NCBI GenBank assembly: GCA_024397875.1
Contig: CP073344.1
Span: 3,277,001 to 3,341,000 of the forward strand
From: Amphritea atlantica
GTDB lineage: Bacteria; Pseudomonadota; Gammaproteobacteria; Pseudomonadales; Balneatricaceae
Direction: 5' to 3'
DNA length: 64,000 nucleotides
The notes below the pieces were generated by a model that was not told the DNA's origin, searched no databases, and was given only the letters and a program-made list of their open reading frames with translations. Shown in pieces: positions 47,607 through 57,324 of this stretch (positions are counted from its first letter, which is position 1; each line of letters opens with the position of its first letter). Position numbers and translations under genes: made by a program.

Positions 47607-48575
47607 TTACGAAAGATACTTCTTCGAAGCCCAACGTTTAACAGTTTCACCAAAAAAAATATTCGCTTTTGTAAGCCAAACAACTGTACAGTATAGCAAA
47701 TGAAATATATCTGTAAAACAGCCTCTAAAACTACTATTTAATAAATCAATATCTTGCAATACTTTACTTTTATCATACCCCTGTACTTCAAGTACCTTTT
47801 CATCCATTGAACTTATATATTTCTTAATAAGCTTCTTCCTTACATGTGTATTAAATGTCAACTTCCACTTATCGAGTGTTTTTATGGAAACAGATTTATA
47901 GTCACTCACTCCGGTTGGATCACCCATTCGACCATTAAATACCTGTTTACTGAAATCCAAGCACATACTATCATAGTATTTTATATCTAAATAATGGCAT
48001 ATAGAATTTACAACAAGATTTGGATCAGATACTAAATCCTCATAATTGACAGCTATTGAATTGGATTTAAGAAGATTAAAGCCTTCAGATAGAGCAACTG
48101 GCCCAAAACACAAGTCATTTTGATATGCATACAACCCTTTCAAATTACCATTTGACCAAGTATTTATCATAGAGCTCATCACATGCACAGGATTCCTGAA
48201 TAAAAATATAAACTTCGCATCTGGATAAATCCTTTTTATTTCATTAATAATGTAATAATATCGCGGCGTTTTATCCAAGAAAAAACGCTCATCATTCTTG
48301 CAATGCTTCGCATATAAAGAATCTGAAAATTTTCTTAACTCTTTATAGAAATCGTCACTCCCATTTGGAAGACTCTCAGTAAACTCGGATATAGCACTTG
48401 CACCAATTGAATACCCGTAGTCTGCAACAGCCCCCTCACTTTTATTCAATCTGCACAACGGCAATAAAATCCATGGTTCTGCATGACTGCATATCTCAGG
48501 ATGGGCCATTAACATTCTCTGTAAAAGAGTAGAACCAGCCCTAGGAAGCGAAAATATAAAAATTGGCGTTTTCAT
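47607..48575 (-). CDS. sulfotransferase family protein
   Basis: A 322-residue PAPS-dependent sulfotransferase. The 5'-phosphosulfate loop is IFIFSLPRAGSTLLQRMLMAHPEI (about 5-28) and the 3'-phosphate site is KFIFLFRNPVHVMSSMIN (about 120-137). Such enzymes transfer sulfate to hydroxyl or amine groups of sugars. It overlaps the upstream glycosyltransferase by 4 nt (ATGA), so it probably modifies the sugar added by that enzyme. It is among the most AT-rich genes of the window. Donor and acceptor are inferred. Confidence 0.85.
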   Translation of the reverse strand: MKTPIFIFSLPRAGSTLLQRMLMAHPEICSHAEPWILLPLCRLNKSEGAVADYGYSIGASAISEFTESLPNGSDDFYKELRKFSDSLYAKHCKNDERFFLDKTPRYYYIINEIKRIYPDAKFIFLFRNPVHVMSSMINTWSNGNLKGLYAYQNDLCFGPVALSEGFNLLKSNSIAVNYEDLVSDPNLVVNSICHYLDIKYYDSMCLDFSKQVFNGRMGDPTGVSDYKSVSIKTLDKWKLTFNTHVRKKLIKKYISSMDEKVLEVQGYDKSKVLQDIDLLNSSFRGCFTDIFHLLYCTVVWLTKANIFFGETVKRWASKKYLS

Positions 48576-49468
48576 AAAAACCTAAAATCAAATATACCTT
48601 TATAAAAATTATAGAACTTCTCTTTGAGTGAAATCCTTCTAAAATTAAAATTACTATCAATAATTCCCTTATCAATCATAACATCATCAGGAAACACAAA
48701 ATCATCTATCTTATCCCATAGAAATTCATGCTTAAACCTATCAGTAATTCCACAATGAATTCCAGAACCGTCATGACCAATATTTTGAACCAAACTATGC
48801 CTTGGATATATCGTAGCCTTACTCTCTTTATACTGAAAAAACATTGCTTTAACATCTAAAGCATCAATATCCCCCAAGAAATCACTACGCACCATACCAT
48901 AAATATCTTCACCAAATTCAGATATTTTTTTTATATTAATACTATTAAAGTCACCTCCATCCAAATATCTGATCATATCATAACGATCTTTCCATATCGC
49001 GAAGCCCCACGAACAGAACCTATTCAGCGCAAAAACGTCATGCGAGTATTCACTAGGAATGGATATGGGTGGACAATATCCCGTAATACTCATTACACTA
49101 GGATTATTTTCATATTTATCCAAGGCAGAATTCATATACTCAATAAACCCAGGCGCAGTAACAATATCATCCTCAAGAAAAATACACCGGCCATACTTAT
49201 TTAGAATTTCACTCAGACCATTTCTATTATTATAAACCCGATTATTGGACTCTCTTTCAATAATATTTACAGATCTAAAACCAGTTACCTTGGATAGATA
49301 ACCCCTTACCAGACCAACTTTATTTTCATCCCCCGGCCTAGCCCCATCTGAAAACACAAACAGATCCGTATCGGAAGCATATTTATTTTCCGAAAGAGCT
49401 TTAACTGTTTTCTTTAGATGTTCAATCCGAGCATATGTAGATATACAAACAGGGGCAATATTTTTCAT
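48572..49468 (-). CDS. glycosyltransferase (GNT-I-like GT-A fold)
   Basis: A 298-residue protein: IAPVCISTYARIEHLKKTVKALSEN, LFVFSDGARPGDE, and RCIFLEDDIVTAPGFIEYMNSALDKY. The EDD motif and layout are those of bacterial GT-A enzymes resembling GNT-I. ATG 49468 gives the natural start; upstream TTG codons lack spacing to GGAGG. Coupled to the downstream sulfotransferase (4-nt overlap). AT-rich. Confidence 0.75.
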   Translation of the reverse strand: MKNIAPVCISTYARIEHLKKTVKALSENKYASDTDLFVFSDGARPGDENKVGLVRGYLSKVTGFRSVNIIERESNNRVYNNRNGLSEILNKYGRCIFLEDDIVTAPGFIEYMNSALDKYENNPSVMSITGYCPPISIPSEYSHDVFALNRFCSWGFAIWKDRYDMIRYLDGGDFNSINIKKISEFGEDIYGMVRSDFLGDIDALDVKAMFFQYKESKATIYPRHSLVQNIGHDGSGIHCGITDRFKHEFLWDKIDDFVFPDDVMIDKGIIDSNFNFRRISLKEKFYNFYKGIFDFRFL

Positions 49469-49609
49469 ATAAACCGTCAACCTCCATATCCTATCAACCA
49501 ATCACACTTAATATTAAACATTAAAAATCATACGGAACATATCACCCAGACATCAACCCAAAACATGATTTATTAAAAAACACTTATCTTACCCTGACAC
49601 CTTTAACAT

Positions 49610-51058
49610 TCATTCCACAATACACGAATCTTTTCTCATTAATTTGAAAAGAATTAAGTTCATACCTTCTGCTCGAATAAAAAACGACACTGTAAGATAT
49701 ATTATCACGCCAAAAAAACCAGCACTGATCAATTCAATCCCCCCCCCCTCTATCTGATTCATCAAAAGCCAAGCACCTACTCCAGCACAAATCGCAGCAA
49801 AAAAAGGCTTAACAACATCCTGGATCTGTTCAAATAGTGAATAGTCAACCAATTTTGCAGAAAAATAGGTATTAGGAATCAACGCCAAAAACGACCCAAT
49901 CACCTGACTGGCAACTATGCCAAAAACACCATAAGGTATAGCCAAAAAGAGTAATGTCAGGTTGACAGCTTTCTTTACCAAACCGACCTTCAGCACGAGG
50001 TCAGATCGACCTTTTACATTAAGGAGGTTCATATTCAATGCGTGCAACGGATATAAAGCCCCAACGACACATAGTAACTGAAGGAATGGCACAGCTAATA
50101 CCCACCGCTCATTAAACAGCAACGCAAACAATGATGGCGCCAGGCCCGCCAACAACGCCATAATCGGAGTAATCAGAAACATCATCAACTGCATAATCTG
50201 TCGCAATTTGTGTTTGAGGGTATTGTTGTCGTCCTGAAGTGTGGACAATGCGGGGAAAGTAGCCTGCTGCACTGCAGCTGTTAATTGTTGCGAAACCAGA
50301 TTATTGATTTTTTTGGCCAGAAAGTACAAACCTGTTGCCTCAGCATTGAAAAGACGACCAATCACCAGCACGTAAGAGTTTTCAAAAAGAACCTGCAACA
50401 TTCCCTCTGCCAATAGATTCCTACCAAAGCGAAAAAGTCTGTTAAACGACTCGCCACTGATATCTAGCCCCGGACGCCACGGACTGACTAACCAAAGTAT
50501 TAACGCAGTAACCAATGCTGCACTAAGCATTTGCACCACCAAACTCCAGACCCCCCAATTATACCAGGCGGCTGTAATGGCCAGCGAGCCAGATACCATA
50601 ACGCTTATCGTCTTGGCCTTCATCTGAGACTTGAAATCCATCTTGCGGCTAAGCACAGCAACTTGCACTATACAGGCTGCATTGATAAAAATTATCAAAC
50701 CCATCACCTGAATTAGGGAACTCAGCTCTGGCTGACTATAGAAGCTTGCAATAAAAGGGGCTCCTACGAACAGGCCCGTATAGGCCACTCCACTCAGCAG
50801 AAGATTGGTATAAAACACAGTATTAAGATCCGTATCTGTAACCTTTTTACTTTGGATTAATGCGGAGCCAAGACCAGAATTAATAAAGGCGCTAGCTAGC
50901 TCAAACACCAACGAAGCCATGGCAATAAGACCAAAGGCTTCCGGTGCTAGTAGCCGGGCCAACAACAGCATAAATAGCGTATTGGCTCCCCTTGTCATGA
51001 ACAGGCCTGCCAGATTCCACAACACCCCTGCTCCGATTTTCCGGTTTATTTCCTTCAT
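49610..51058 (-). CDS. Wzx-type oligosaccharide flippase (MOP superfamily)
   Basis: A 482-residue membrane protein with about 12-14 hydrophobic helices: GAGVLWNLAGLFMTRGANTLFMLLLARLLAPEAFGLIAMASLVFELASAFINSGLGSALIQSKKVTDTDLNTVFY at the N terminus is typical of the WzxC/polysaccharide export family. It should flip undecaprenyl-linked repeat units to the periplasm. ATG 51058 begins the conserved part; earlier TTG or GTG starts are possible. A Pro/Ile-rich GIELISAGFFGVIIYLTVSF helix closes the protein. Confidence 0.88.
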   Translation of the reverse strand: MKEINRKIGAGVLWNLAGLFMTRGANTLFMLLLARLLAPEAFGLIAMASLVFELASAFINSGLGSALIQSKKVTDTDLNTVFYTNLLLSGVAYTGLFVGAPFIASFYSQPELSSLIQVMGLIIFINAACIVQVAVLSRKMDFKSQMKAKTISVMVSGSLAITAAWYNWGVWSLVVQMLSAALVTALILWLVSPWRPGLDISGESFNRLFRFGRNLLAEGMLQVLFENSYVLVIGRLFNAEATGLYFLAKKINNLVSQQLTAAVQQATFPALSTLQDDNNTLKHKLRQIMQLMMFLITPIMALLAGLAPSLFALLFNERWVLAVPFLQLLCVVGALYPLHALNMNLLNVKGRSDLVLKVGLVKKAVNLTLLFLAIPYGVFGIVASQVIGSFLALIPNTYFSAKLVDYSLFEQIQDVVKPFFAAICAGVGAWLLMNQIEGGGIELISAGFFGVIIYLTVSFFIRAEGMNLILFKLMRKDSCIVE

Positions 51059-51391
51059 TGATTGAGACTTGAATTCATGTCCGTCTCCCCCCACTGGAGA
51101 CAATAAGAAGCATCAACTTTTCAGTACTGCGCAATTATAGTTTCCCTATCGTGCGGAACATTATCAACGGTTTTAGTACCCCCGAACAACGTTATACATG
51201 AATCTGCTATATATGAATTACCACAGAACAGCCTAGATCTTCAAAAGCGTGTTTAAGGGAGATAGTGTCGATTTTATTTCTGCCAAAACAGAAATCCTTA
51301 ACCTTGCCGGCGGCCTTACGCTGGTGCATGGTACTGGTTGCGAGCCAGCTATACCTCCTTTTAATTTTAGCTAACACCGTCTTATTTATTC
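51059..51391. other. intergenic stretch with an orphan hydrophobic frame
   Basis: Between the flippase and the second sulfotransferase. A plus-strand frame from 51265 (GTG) encodes a hydrophobic segment, LRWCMVLVASQLYLLLILANTVLFIP, then runs antisense into the sulfotransferase gene. It looks like a truncated N terminus of a membrane protein, not a working gene. Confidence 0.45.
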
Positions 51392-52405
51392 CTAGCGGCC
51401 TGACATTGTTTTATAAACCCGAACTGCATCGTCCTGACTATACTCCTTCAATCGCCAATCATTCGTATTTGAGAAACAAGCCTCACCACAATATGCAGGG
51501 ATCCCTCCTTCATCAATACCGCCCTGCTCAATCAGTCGGCTTGTGATCTCGTCAAAGTAATGCTCTGGCCGCTGACAGAAATCTTCATACTGAACTACCA
51601 ATTTCATATGATCCTGTATTTCGGCGATACCCAGGTCTACTGAGCGATTAATAGCAGCTATCTGACCTGCTACTGATTCCAGCGGATCCAGGTCTTTAAG
51701 GTGTGGGTATTCTTTGATCTTGAAAGAATACCAGGTGTTAATATCACCGTATTGTCGCTTACGGGCTTCCAGAGCAGACTGGATGTTAAAAATCGGGTCG
51801 CGACGAATCCAGACAAACAGGGGTTTGTCGAACTGCTCAGCCAGCTCAGCGATATGTTGATTCATAATCATGGCTTTCATGGCGAAGGGCTTTTCGAATA
51901 TATTCGCCAGAGCATTCAGTTCATCTCTAAATCCTGCAAGATTACCCTTTTCTTTTAACTCCGAGCTGGGCAGATAGTCCAGTTGATCGAAGGGCAGAAA
52001 ACGCCGCCAGAAGTACCAGAATTCGTTCGGCGCCAGCGCGCCTTTAGTCTTACCATTATCAGAACTGAAGTTGATCTCTGAGTTGAAATCCAGAATTTCG
52101 TTACGGAAATTAAAACGAGGATCAGTTAATAACTGTTGGATTTTAGCGCCAACTAAAGGTGCGCCATAAAAACGCGACAACAGATTAGTTGGGTAGGCTA
52201 CCAAACCACTGTTTGCTAGCCATTGCATAAACAAAGTGCTACCTGATCGGTGAGGCCCTATAAGGAATATTTTAGAAAACCGCTCAACTGATTCGCCAAG
52301 GTAGTTTTCATTCGTACTTGCCAAATTACCATTGAGATCTTTCAACAACGCCTCAAGCTCTGAAACACGCGCGTACTTTTCTGTTCGACTTTCTGATACT
52401 GTCAT
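51392..52405 (-). CDS. sulfotransferase family protein
   Basis: A 337-residue sulfotransferase. After about 40 residues of mostly helical leader comes the PAPS loop KIFLIGPHRSGSTLFMQWLANS (about 45-66), then the 3'-phosphate region KPLFVWIRRDPIFNIQSAL with Arg and Ser-like positions near 195-215. The end, ACFSNTNDWRLKEYSQDDAVRVYKTMSGR, is typical of glycan sulfotransferases. It lies 13 bp after the DegT-like gene and is likely part of the rmlB-rmlA operon. Two such genes in one locus point to a sulfated glycan. Confidence 0.83.
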   Translation of the reverse strand: MTVSESRTEKYARVSELEALLKDLNGNLASTNENYLGESVERFSKIFLIGPHRSGSTLFMQWLANSGLVAYPTNLLSRFYGAPLVGAKIQQLLTDPRFNFRNEILDFNSEINFSSDNGKTKGALAPNEFWYFWRRFLPFDQLDYLPSSELKEKGNLAGFRDELNALANIFEKPFAMKAMIMNQHIAELAEQFDKPLFVWIRRDPIFNIQSALEARKRQYGDINTWYSFKIKEYPHLKDLDPLESVAGQIAAINRSVDLGIAEIQDHMKLVVQYEDFCQRPEHYFDEITSRLIEQGGIDEGGIPAYCGEACFSNTNDWRLKEYSQDDAVRVYKTMSGR

Positions 52406-52418
52406 GTATTAAAACCTT

Positions 52419-53399
52419 TTATTCAATTGCCAACAGACTTATAAGTCTGTCCATCTCATGATCGCTGTACCGCTGATCGCATGGTAAAAAAAGGCCATAA
52501 GTCACCAAATCCCATTCAAAGCTTCCTTCTTCCACTCGGGCCAATACTTCAGGCCAGTAGCAGGGAACGAACACCCTATTTTTTATCAGTTCCAACCTAC
52601 TGGTTACCTTTACATTCGGAAGGAACGGGTAGCACAACGGTGCTGTACTGTTGTCAAAATTAAGATCTAACTTATTGTACTTACTCAAATGCTCATGAAG
52701 GTGGCGGGCATTTCGAGCTCGTGCAATCTTGATGGTTTTATGATCCGTAGAGAACAACAGACGTTCAGTCAACTCAGACATGCCTTGTACGGGTAAACCC
52801 GCTACTGCCTGCTCGGCTTCCACAAACTTCTGGTAGGCTGTTTCAGGACTATTGGTTAGTCTGCCTATCAGGTGGCCCATACGGGTCTCTGAGGTATTAT
52901 CTCGATTTTGTGGTTGTTTGATGCGAGGATCATCAGAATATAATAATCCACCATCTGGGAGGCCAAAAAATTTTCTTGGTGACCAGACCGTGGCTAAGGC
53001 GCCTACATGCTCAGAAAAGTAAGCCTGAGAGCAATCAACAATCGTATTGGCATGACCGAATCTATTTAGACTTCGTTTTACTGAATCACCAAACGTTCCA
53101 AAATAATCAACTATAAGTATGTATTCTCCTTTTCCTAGCTGAACCAGAGTATCTACATCGAAAGTCGGGCTAAGGTTGTAATACGCAAAAGCAATATCCA
53201 GATCTTTCACCGCATCAACAACAGCATCACAGATATACGCGGGCAACCAAACTTTTTTGGCGTCGATCGATTTCAAGATTACTTTGATAGCTGATCTTGC
53301 CGAGTTTGTTCTCGCCGTAACTTGGTCTAGCTGTGCGTCAATAAATGGAAGGTCAAGGCCTTGGTACCCGCCAATCGATTTATCGAGTTTATGCTTCAT
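52419..53399 (-). CDS. DegT/DnrJ-fold PLP protein of unknown specificity
   Basis: A 326-residue protein related to sugar aminotransferases but divergent. The fold is suggested by ARTNSARSAIKVILKSI, VWLPAYICDAVVDAV, the pyridine-nitrogen aspartate in TIVDCSQAYFSE and a probable PLP lysine in VWSPRKFFGLPDGGLLYSDD. It is shorter than the VioA-like protein two genes upstream. It may make an amino sugar, form an amide or act as a partner of the WbqC protein. The ATG at 53399 has AGAGGGG upstream; alternative GTG/TTG starts precede it by up to seven codons. Confidence 0.65.
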   Translation of the reverse strand: MKHKLDKSIGGYQGLDLPFIDAQLDQVTARTNSARSAIKVILKSIDAKKVWLPAYICDAVVDAVKDLDIAFAYYNLSPTFDVDTLVQLGKGEYILIVDYFGTFGDSVKRSLNRFGHANTIVDCSQAYFSEHVGALATVWSPRKFFGLPDGGLLYSDDPRIKQPQNRDNTSETRMGHLIGRLTNSPETAYQKFVEAEQAVAGLPVQGMSELTERLLFSTDHKTIKIARARNARHLHEHLSKYNKLDLNFDNSTAPLCYPFLPNVKVTSRLELIKNRVFVPCYWPEVLARVEEGSFEWDLVTYGLFLPCDQRYSDHEMDRLISLLAIE

Positions 53400-53441
53400 C
53401 AACAAACATCCCCTCTGCACTTTTAATGGTTAGCCAGCCAC

Positions 53442-54131
53442 TTAATTAAGTTCATACTGTTTCATTAGACTAACTACTTTCTCCTGTGAACAATGCATAA
53501 GCACGTCAATAATAGACAGGTTGGGCACAAATTCACCTCTACCTTGCTGGTACTTTACAGGCAATGAATGGATGAACTTCAGTTCTACTCCATGCGCAGC
53601 AAAATCTGACTTACTATAGAGTGACCGGCCTCCGGGTGCATTGATGTAACAGTCAGCCTCAAACTTATGACACAATGTTATCAATCGATTTCGTGCCGAT
53701 TCGGTTCGCTCATAGTCGAGTTCACTTGTCTTCTTGAACTGTTTATCTAGCCCCAGGTACGAAAAGATTGCCTCGAAGCTCTTCAGGCACACTGAAGTGA
53801 TGCTGCGGTCTTCATGTTCTATAACCTGTCGAATTAATGGATAAACAGCCTCAAAATAAGGTGCCCTGGAGTAGCTTTGCTCAAAGGTTTTTAAAACCTT
53901 TACCACGTCAGTAGAGAAGTATAAACCGGATATCAGCTTATTTGAGGATGCTCCCGGTACTGGCACTATAAATCTCACCTCTCCATTCGGAGAGAGCACT
54001 CTGTTCCGATTTATATAGCCCTGCTTAATGTACGAGACATCATCATAAAGCAAGAACAAATCCGCTGCGTATATGAGCTGAAAATAGCCGATATAAGGGA
54101 ATAGGTAGGGCTGCATGACCGCGAGTTTCAT
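53442..54131 (-). CDS. WbqC family protein
   Basis: A 229-residue protein with the WbqC signature: [44 protein letters not shown] at the N terminus and FIVPVPGASSNKLISGL. The family is common in O-antigen loci, usually beside a 4-amino-sugar aminotransferase. Its biochemical function has not been settled to my knowledge; a role in acylating the amino sugar is a guess. It overlaps the aminotransferase by 4 nt, so the two are coupled. Confidence 0.88.
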   Translation of the reverse strand: MKLAVMQPYLFPYIGYFQLIYAADLFLLYDDVSYIKQGYINRNRVLSPNGEVRFIVPVPGASSNKLISGLYFSTDVVKVLKTFEQSYSRAPYFEAVYPLIRQVIEHEDRSITSVCLKSFEAIFSYLGLDKQFKKTSELDYERTESARNRLITLCHKFEADCYINAPGGRSLYSKSDFAAHGVELKFIHSLPVKYQQGRGEFVPNLSIIDVLMHCSQEKVVSLMKQYELN

Positions 54132-55228
54132 AGCGTTAGCTCCGCCTCGATCAACGCGATGATGGTTCTTTGATCTGCTTGAGCCAACTGATCAAAAACA
54201 GGCAGGCACAATATCCGACTCGCTACATCCTTTGAAGTCGGCGGGTCTGCCTGAGCACCAAGGCAGGATACTGATTCCAGTGATGGATAAAAATATCGCC
54301 TTGCCTGCACGCCATGTTCTTTGAGTGCAGCAGCAACACGCATAGCCTCTTCCTCGCTGTTAAAAACTACCGGAAAATAAGCATAGTTATAGCCAAGCGA
54401 TTGATGTTTGAGTTGCAGCTGTAAGGTTTTACCCAGCACTTGTTCATACCGCAGCCAAACATCCGCTCTTACTTTAAGGTTTTCATCCATTTCATCCAGT
54501 ACACACAACCCCATCGCGGCTTGAAGCTCATTCATTTTGGCATTAATACCCAGCTCCTCAATGCATTCAGGACCCGTAATACCAAAATTAATCATCTTTC
54601 TGGCCCGTTCCAGATCTTCCTTACGCTTGAATACTATCGCCCCACCCTCACCCGTATGGAACAGTTTAGTGGCATGGAAGCTGAGGGTAACCGCATCGCC
54701 GTATCTGAGCAGGCTTTCACCTTTATATTTCACACCAAAAGCATGAGAAGCGTCGTATATCAATTTAAGATCGTGCTTACGGGCAATATCTCCGATCGCT
54801 TCAACATCACAGGCGTTGCCAAATACATGCACCGGCACAATCGCTCGCGTCTCAGGTGTAATGGCTGCTTCGATATTAGCGGGATCCATGCACCAGGTAT
54901 TTGGATCAATATCCACAAACACCGGTTCCACACCGTCCCACTTCAGGGAGCTGGACGTGGCTATAAAAGTGAAAGGCGTCGTGATAGCTTCCGGGCGTTC
55001 CCCTGGCTGACAATTACTGATGCCCAAAGCTCTATAGGCAATTTGTAAAGCCAATGTGCCATTAGCTACAAGCAGGAGATGTTCCACCCCCAAATATTCC
55101 TGCAAACGGCAAGTCAACTCCTGCACCAACAGGCCGTTATTAGTCAGCCAGTTTCGCTCGTAGATACCATCTATATATTTATTGAGTTTCTCCCGGTTGG
55201 GAAGGTACGGCTTGGTAACAGGGATCAT
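54128..55228 (-). CDS. VioA-like dTDP-4-keto-6-deoxyhexose aminotransferase
   Basis: A 366-residue DegT/DnrJ/EryC1 enzyme. The opening [70 protein letters not shown] and the PLP lysine segment [18 protein letters not shown] resemble VioA-type enzymes, which form dTDP-4-amino-4,6-dideoxy-D-glucose (viosamine). Its place directly after rmlB and rmlA, with no rmlC or rmlD, supplies the expected substrate. A product with galacto configuration (RffA-like) cannot be excluded. It overlaps both neighbours by 4 nt. Confidence 0.82.
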   Translation of the reverse strand: MIPVTKPYLPNREKLNKYIDGIYERNWLTNNGLLVQELTCRLQEYLGVEHLLLVANGTLALQIAYRALGISNCQPGERPEAITTPFTFIATSSSLKWDGVEPVFVDIDPNTWCMDPANIEAAITPETRAIVPVHVFGNACDVEAIGDIARKHDLKLIYDASHAFGVKYKGESLLRYGDAVTLSFHATKLFHTGEGGAIVFKRKEDLERARKMINFGITGPECIEELGINAKMNELQAAMGLCVLDEMDENLKVRADVWLRYEQVLGKTLQLQLKHQSLGYNYAYFPVVFNSEEEAMRVAAALKEHGVQARRYFYPSLESVSCLGAQADPPTSKDVASRILCLPVFDQLAQADQRTIIALIEAELTL

Positions 55229-56097
55229 TCAACTGATTCCAATATGTCCATTAGGTATTGGCCGTAGCCATTATTCTTATAACCCACCACTTGCTGAAGT
55301 AATTGTTCCTTGTCGAGCCAGCCTTGATTAAAACCGATCTCTTCCAGACAGGCGATCTTATAACCCTGGCGCCTCTCAATCGTTTCAACAAACTGAGACG
55401 CTTCCAACAAGCTTTCGTGAGTACCCGTATCTAGCCAGGCAAAACCGCGGCCCAGCAGCTCAACTCTCAGATCTCCCCGTTTTAAATAGGCCTGGTTAAT
55501 ACTGGTAATTTCCAGCTCTCCCCTATGTGATGGTTTCACCTGCTTAGCAATTTCTATCACGTCATTGTCATAGAAATAGAGGCCGGTTACGGCATAGTTA
55601 GACTTTGGTTGTTCTGGTTTCTCTTCAATAGAAACTGCTTTCTTGTTTACATCAAACGCAACCACACCAAAACGCTCAGGATCTTTCACCTGATATCCGA
55701 ACACTGTAGCACCCGATTTTCGGGCAGCAGCCTGCTTGAGCTTGGGTGAAAAACCTTGTCCATAGAAGATATTGTCACCTAATACGAGACACACGTTGTC
55801 ATCACCAATAAACTTTTCACCAATGATAAAGGCTTGTGCCAATCCGTCTGGACTTGACTGCTCCGCGTAACTGAGCTGAATGCCAAAGTTACTGCCATCG
55901 CCTAGCAGCTTTTCAAAGCTGGGCAGGTCTTCCGGGGTGGAGATGATCAGGATTTCACGGATGCCCGCCAACATGAGTACTGATAGCGGATAATACACCA
56001 TCGGCTTATCATAGATGGGCAGTAACTGTTTCGACACGCCTTTAGTGATGGGGTATAACCGGGTTCCGGAGCCCCCGGCAAGAATAATACCTTTCAT
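55225..56097 (-). CDS. rmlA: glucose-1-phosphate thymidylyltransferase
   Basis: RmlA joins glucose-1-phosphate and dTTP to give dTDP-glucose. The 290-residue product is clear: [55 protein letters not shown] at the N terminus, [13 protein letters not shown] and [22 protein letters not shown]. Overlaps of 4 nt with rmlB upstream and the aminotransferase downstream show a tight operon. Confidence 0.96.
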   Translation of the reverse strand: MKGIILAGGSGTRLYPITKGVSKQLLPIYDKPMVYYPLSVLMLAGIREILIISTPEDLPSFEKLLGDGSNFGIQLSYAEQSSPDGLAQAFIIGEKFIGDDNVCLVLGDNIFYGQGFSPKLKQAAARKSGATVFGYQVKDPERFGVVAFDVNKKAVSIEEKPEQPKSNYAVTGLYFYDNDVIEIAKQVKPSHRGELEITSINQAYLKRGDLRVELLGRGFAWLDTGTHESLLEASQFVETIERRQGYKIACLEEIGFNQGWLDKEQLLQQVVGYKNNGYGQYLMDILESVE

Positions 56098-57185
56098 AAT
56101 TTATCCTTACTGTAATCAGAAACGCCTAGGCGCTCACGCTGATAACTGCCGTCCTGTACCCGCCGGCACCATTGAAGATTATCCAGATACCATTGTACGG
56201 TTTTTCGAATACCGGATTCGAAGGTTTCCGCTGGCTGCCAACCAAGCTCACGACCGATCTTTCCTGCATCAATAGCATAACGTCTGTCATGCCCTGGCCG
56301 ATCTTTTACCTCAGTTATCAGGTCTCGATATTGGATATGCCCTGGCGCCAGATCCTGTAAGATATCGCACAGTGTATGTATAACTTCGATGTTCTGCTTC
56401 TCATTATGCCCACCGATATTATAGGTTTCTCCCACTTTGCCTTCGGTGACAACTTTATACAAAGCCCTGGCGTGGTCTTCGACATACAGCCAGTCCCTGA
56501 TCTGATCACCTTTCCCATAAACGGGTAGCGGTTTGCCTTCCAGCGCATTGAGAATCACCAAGGGGATCAGCTTTTCCGGAAAATGATAAGGACCATAATT
56601 ATTGGAACAATTAGTTATCAACACAGGTAGGCCGTAAGTACGCATCCAGGAGCGCACCAGATGGTCAGAGCTGGCTTTACTCGCGGAATAGGGACTGCTG
56701 GGTGCATAAGGTGTTTGTTCAGTGAACAGCTGCTCAGGCGCATTGTCAAAGTCTGCCGGATGCGGCAGGTCCCCAAAGACTTCATCGGTTGATATATGGT
56801 GGAAGCGGAACGCGTTTTTTCGTTCCGATGGAAGGTCAGCCCAGTACGATCGGCAAATCTCCAAAAGAGTATAAGTTCCGACAATATTGGTTTCGATAAA
56901 TGCCCCGGGCCCATCGATAGAACGATCTACATGAGATTCGGCTGCCAGATGCATTATGGCATCCGGCTGATGCTCAACAAACACCCTTCTGAGTTCTTCC
57001 CGGTTACAGATATCGACCTGTTCAAACCGGTAGCGAGTACTTGTTACGACTGATTCCAGAGACTCAAGATTTCCAGCATACGTCAGCTTATCAACATTCA
57101 CGACACTGTCCGAAGTATGTTGAATAAGATGGCGAATCACTGCGGAGCCGATAAATCCGGCACCCCCTGTAACCAATAGTTTCAT
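56094..57185 (-). CDS. rmlB: dTDP-glucose 4,6-dehydratase
   Basis: RmlB turns dTDP-glucose into dTDP-4-keto-6-deoxyglucose. The 363-residue extended SDR has [52 protein letters not shown], the TDEVFGDL catalytic Thr-Asp-Glu and [15 protein letters not shown] with Tyr-Lys. It is the first gene of the minus-strand glycan operon; the promoter must lie in the 140 bp between it and mnmC. I saw no JUMPstart/ops element there. Confidence 0.96.
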   Translation of the reverse strand: MKLLVTGGAGFIGSAVIRHLIQHTSDSVVNVDKLTYAGNLESLESVVTSTRYRFEQVDICNREELRRVFVEHQPDAIMHLAAESHVDRSIDGPGAFIETNIVGTYTLLEICRSYWADLPSERKNAFRFHHISTDEVFGDLPHPADFDNAPEQLFTEQTPYAPSSPYSASKASSDHLVRSWMRTYGLPVLITNCSNNYGPYHFPEKLIPLVILNALEGKPLPVYGKGDQIRDWLYVEDHARALYKVVTEGKVGETYNIGGHNEKQNIEVIHTLCDILQDLAPGHIQYRDLITEVKDRPGHDRRYAIDAGKIGRELGWQPAETFESGIRKTVQWYLDNLQWCRRVQDGSYQRERLGVSDYSKDKL

Positions 57186-57324
57186 TCACTCATTCCTTTC
57201 GTATTTGCACAAGCTGCATTACCTGAACAGACTGTGCATAAACCCAAGCACAGATTAAATACATTCTATACAATTGCTCTGCGTAAGTATGGTATTACTG
57301 CCCAGGGTTATTACTCAAAGTGCT

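Noticed and set aside
57186-57324. JUMPstart/ops element ahead of the glycan operon
   Set aside because: No GGCGGTAG-type sequence is present on the minus strand in this gap.
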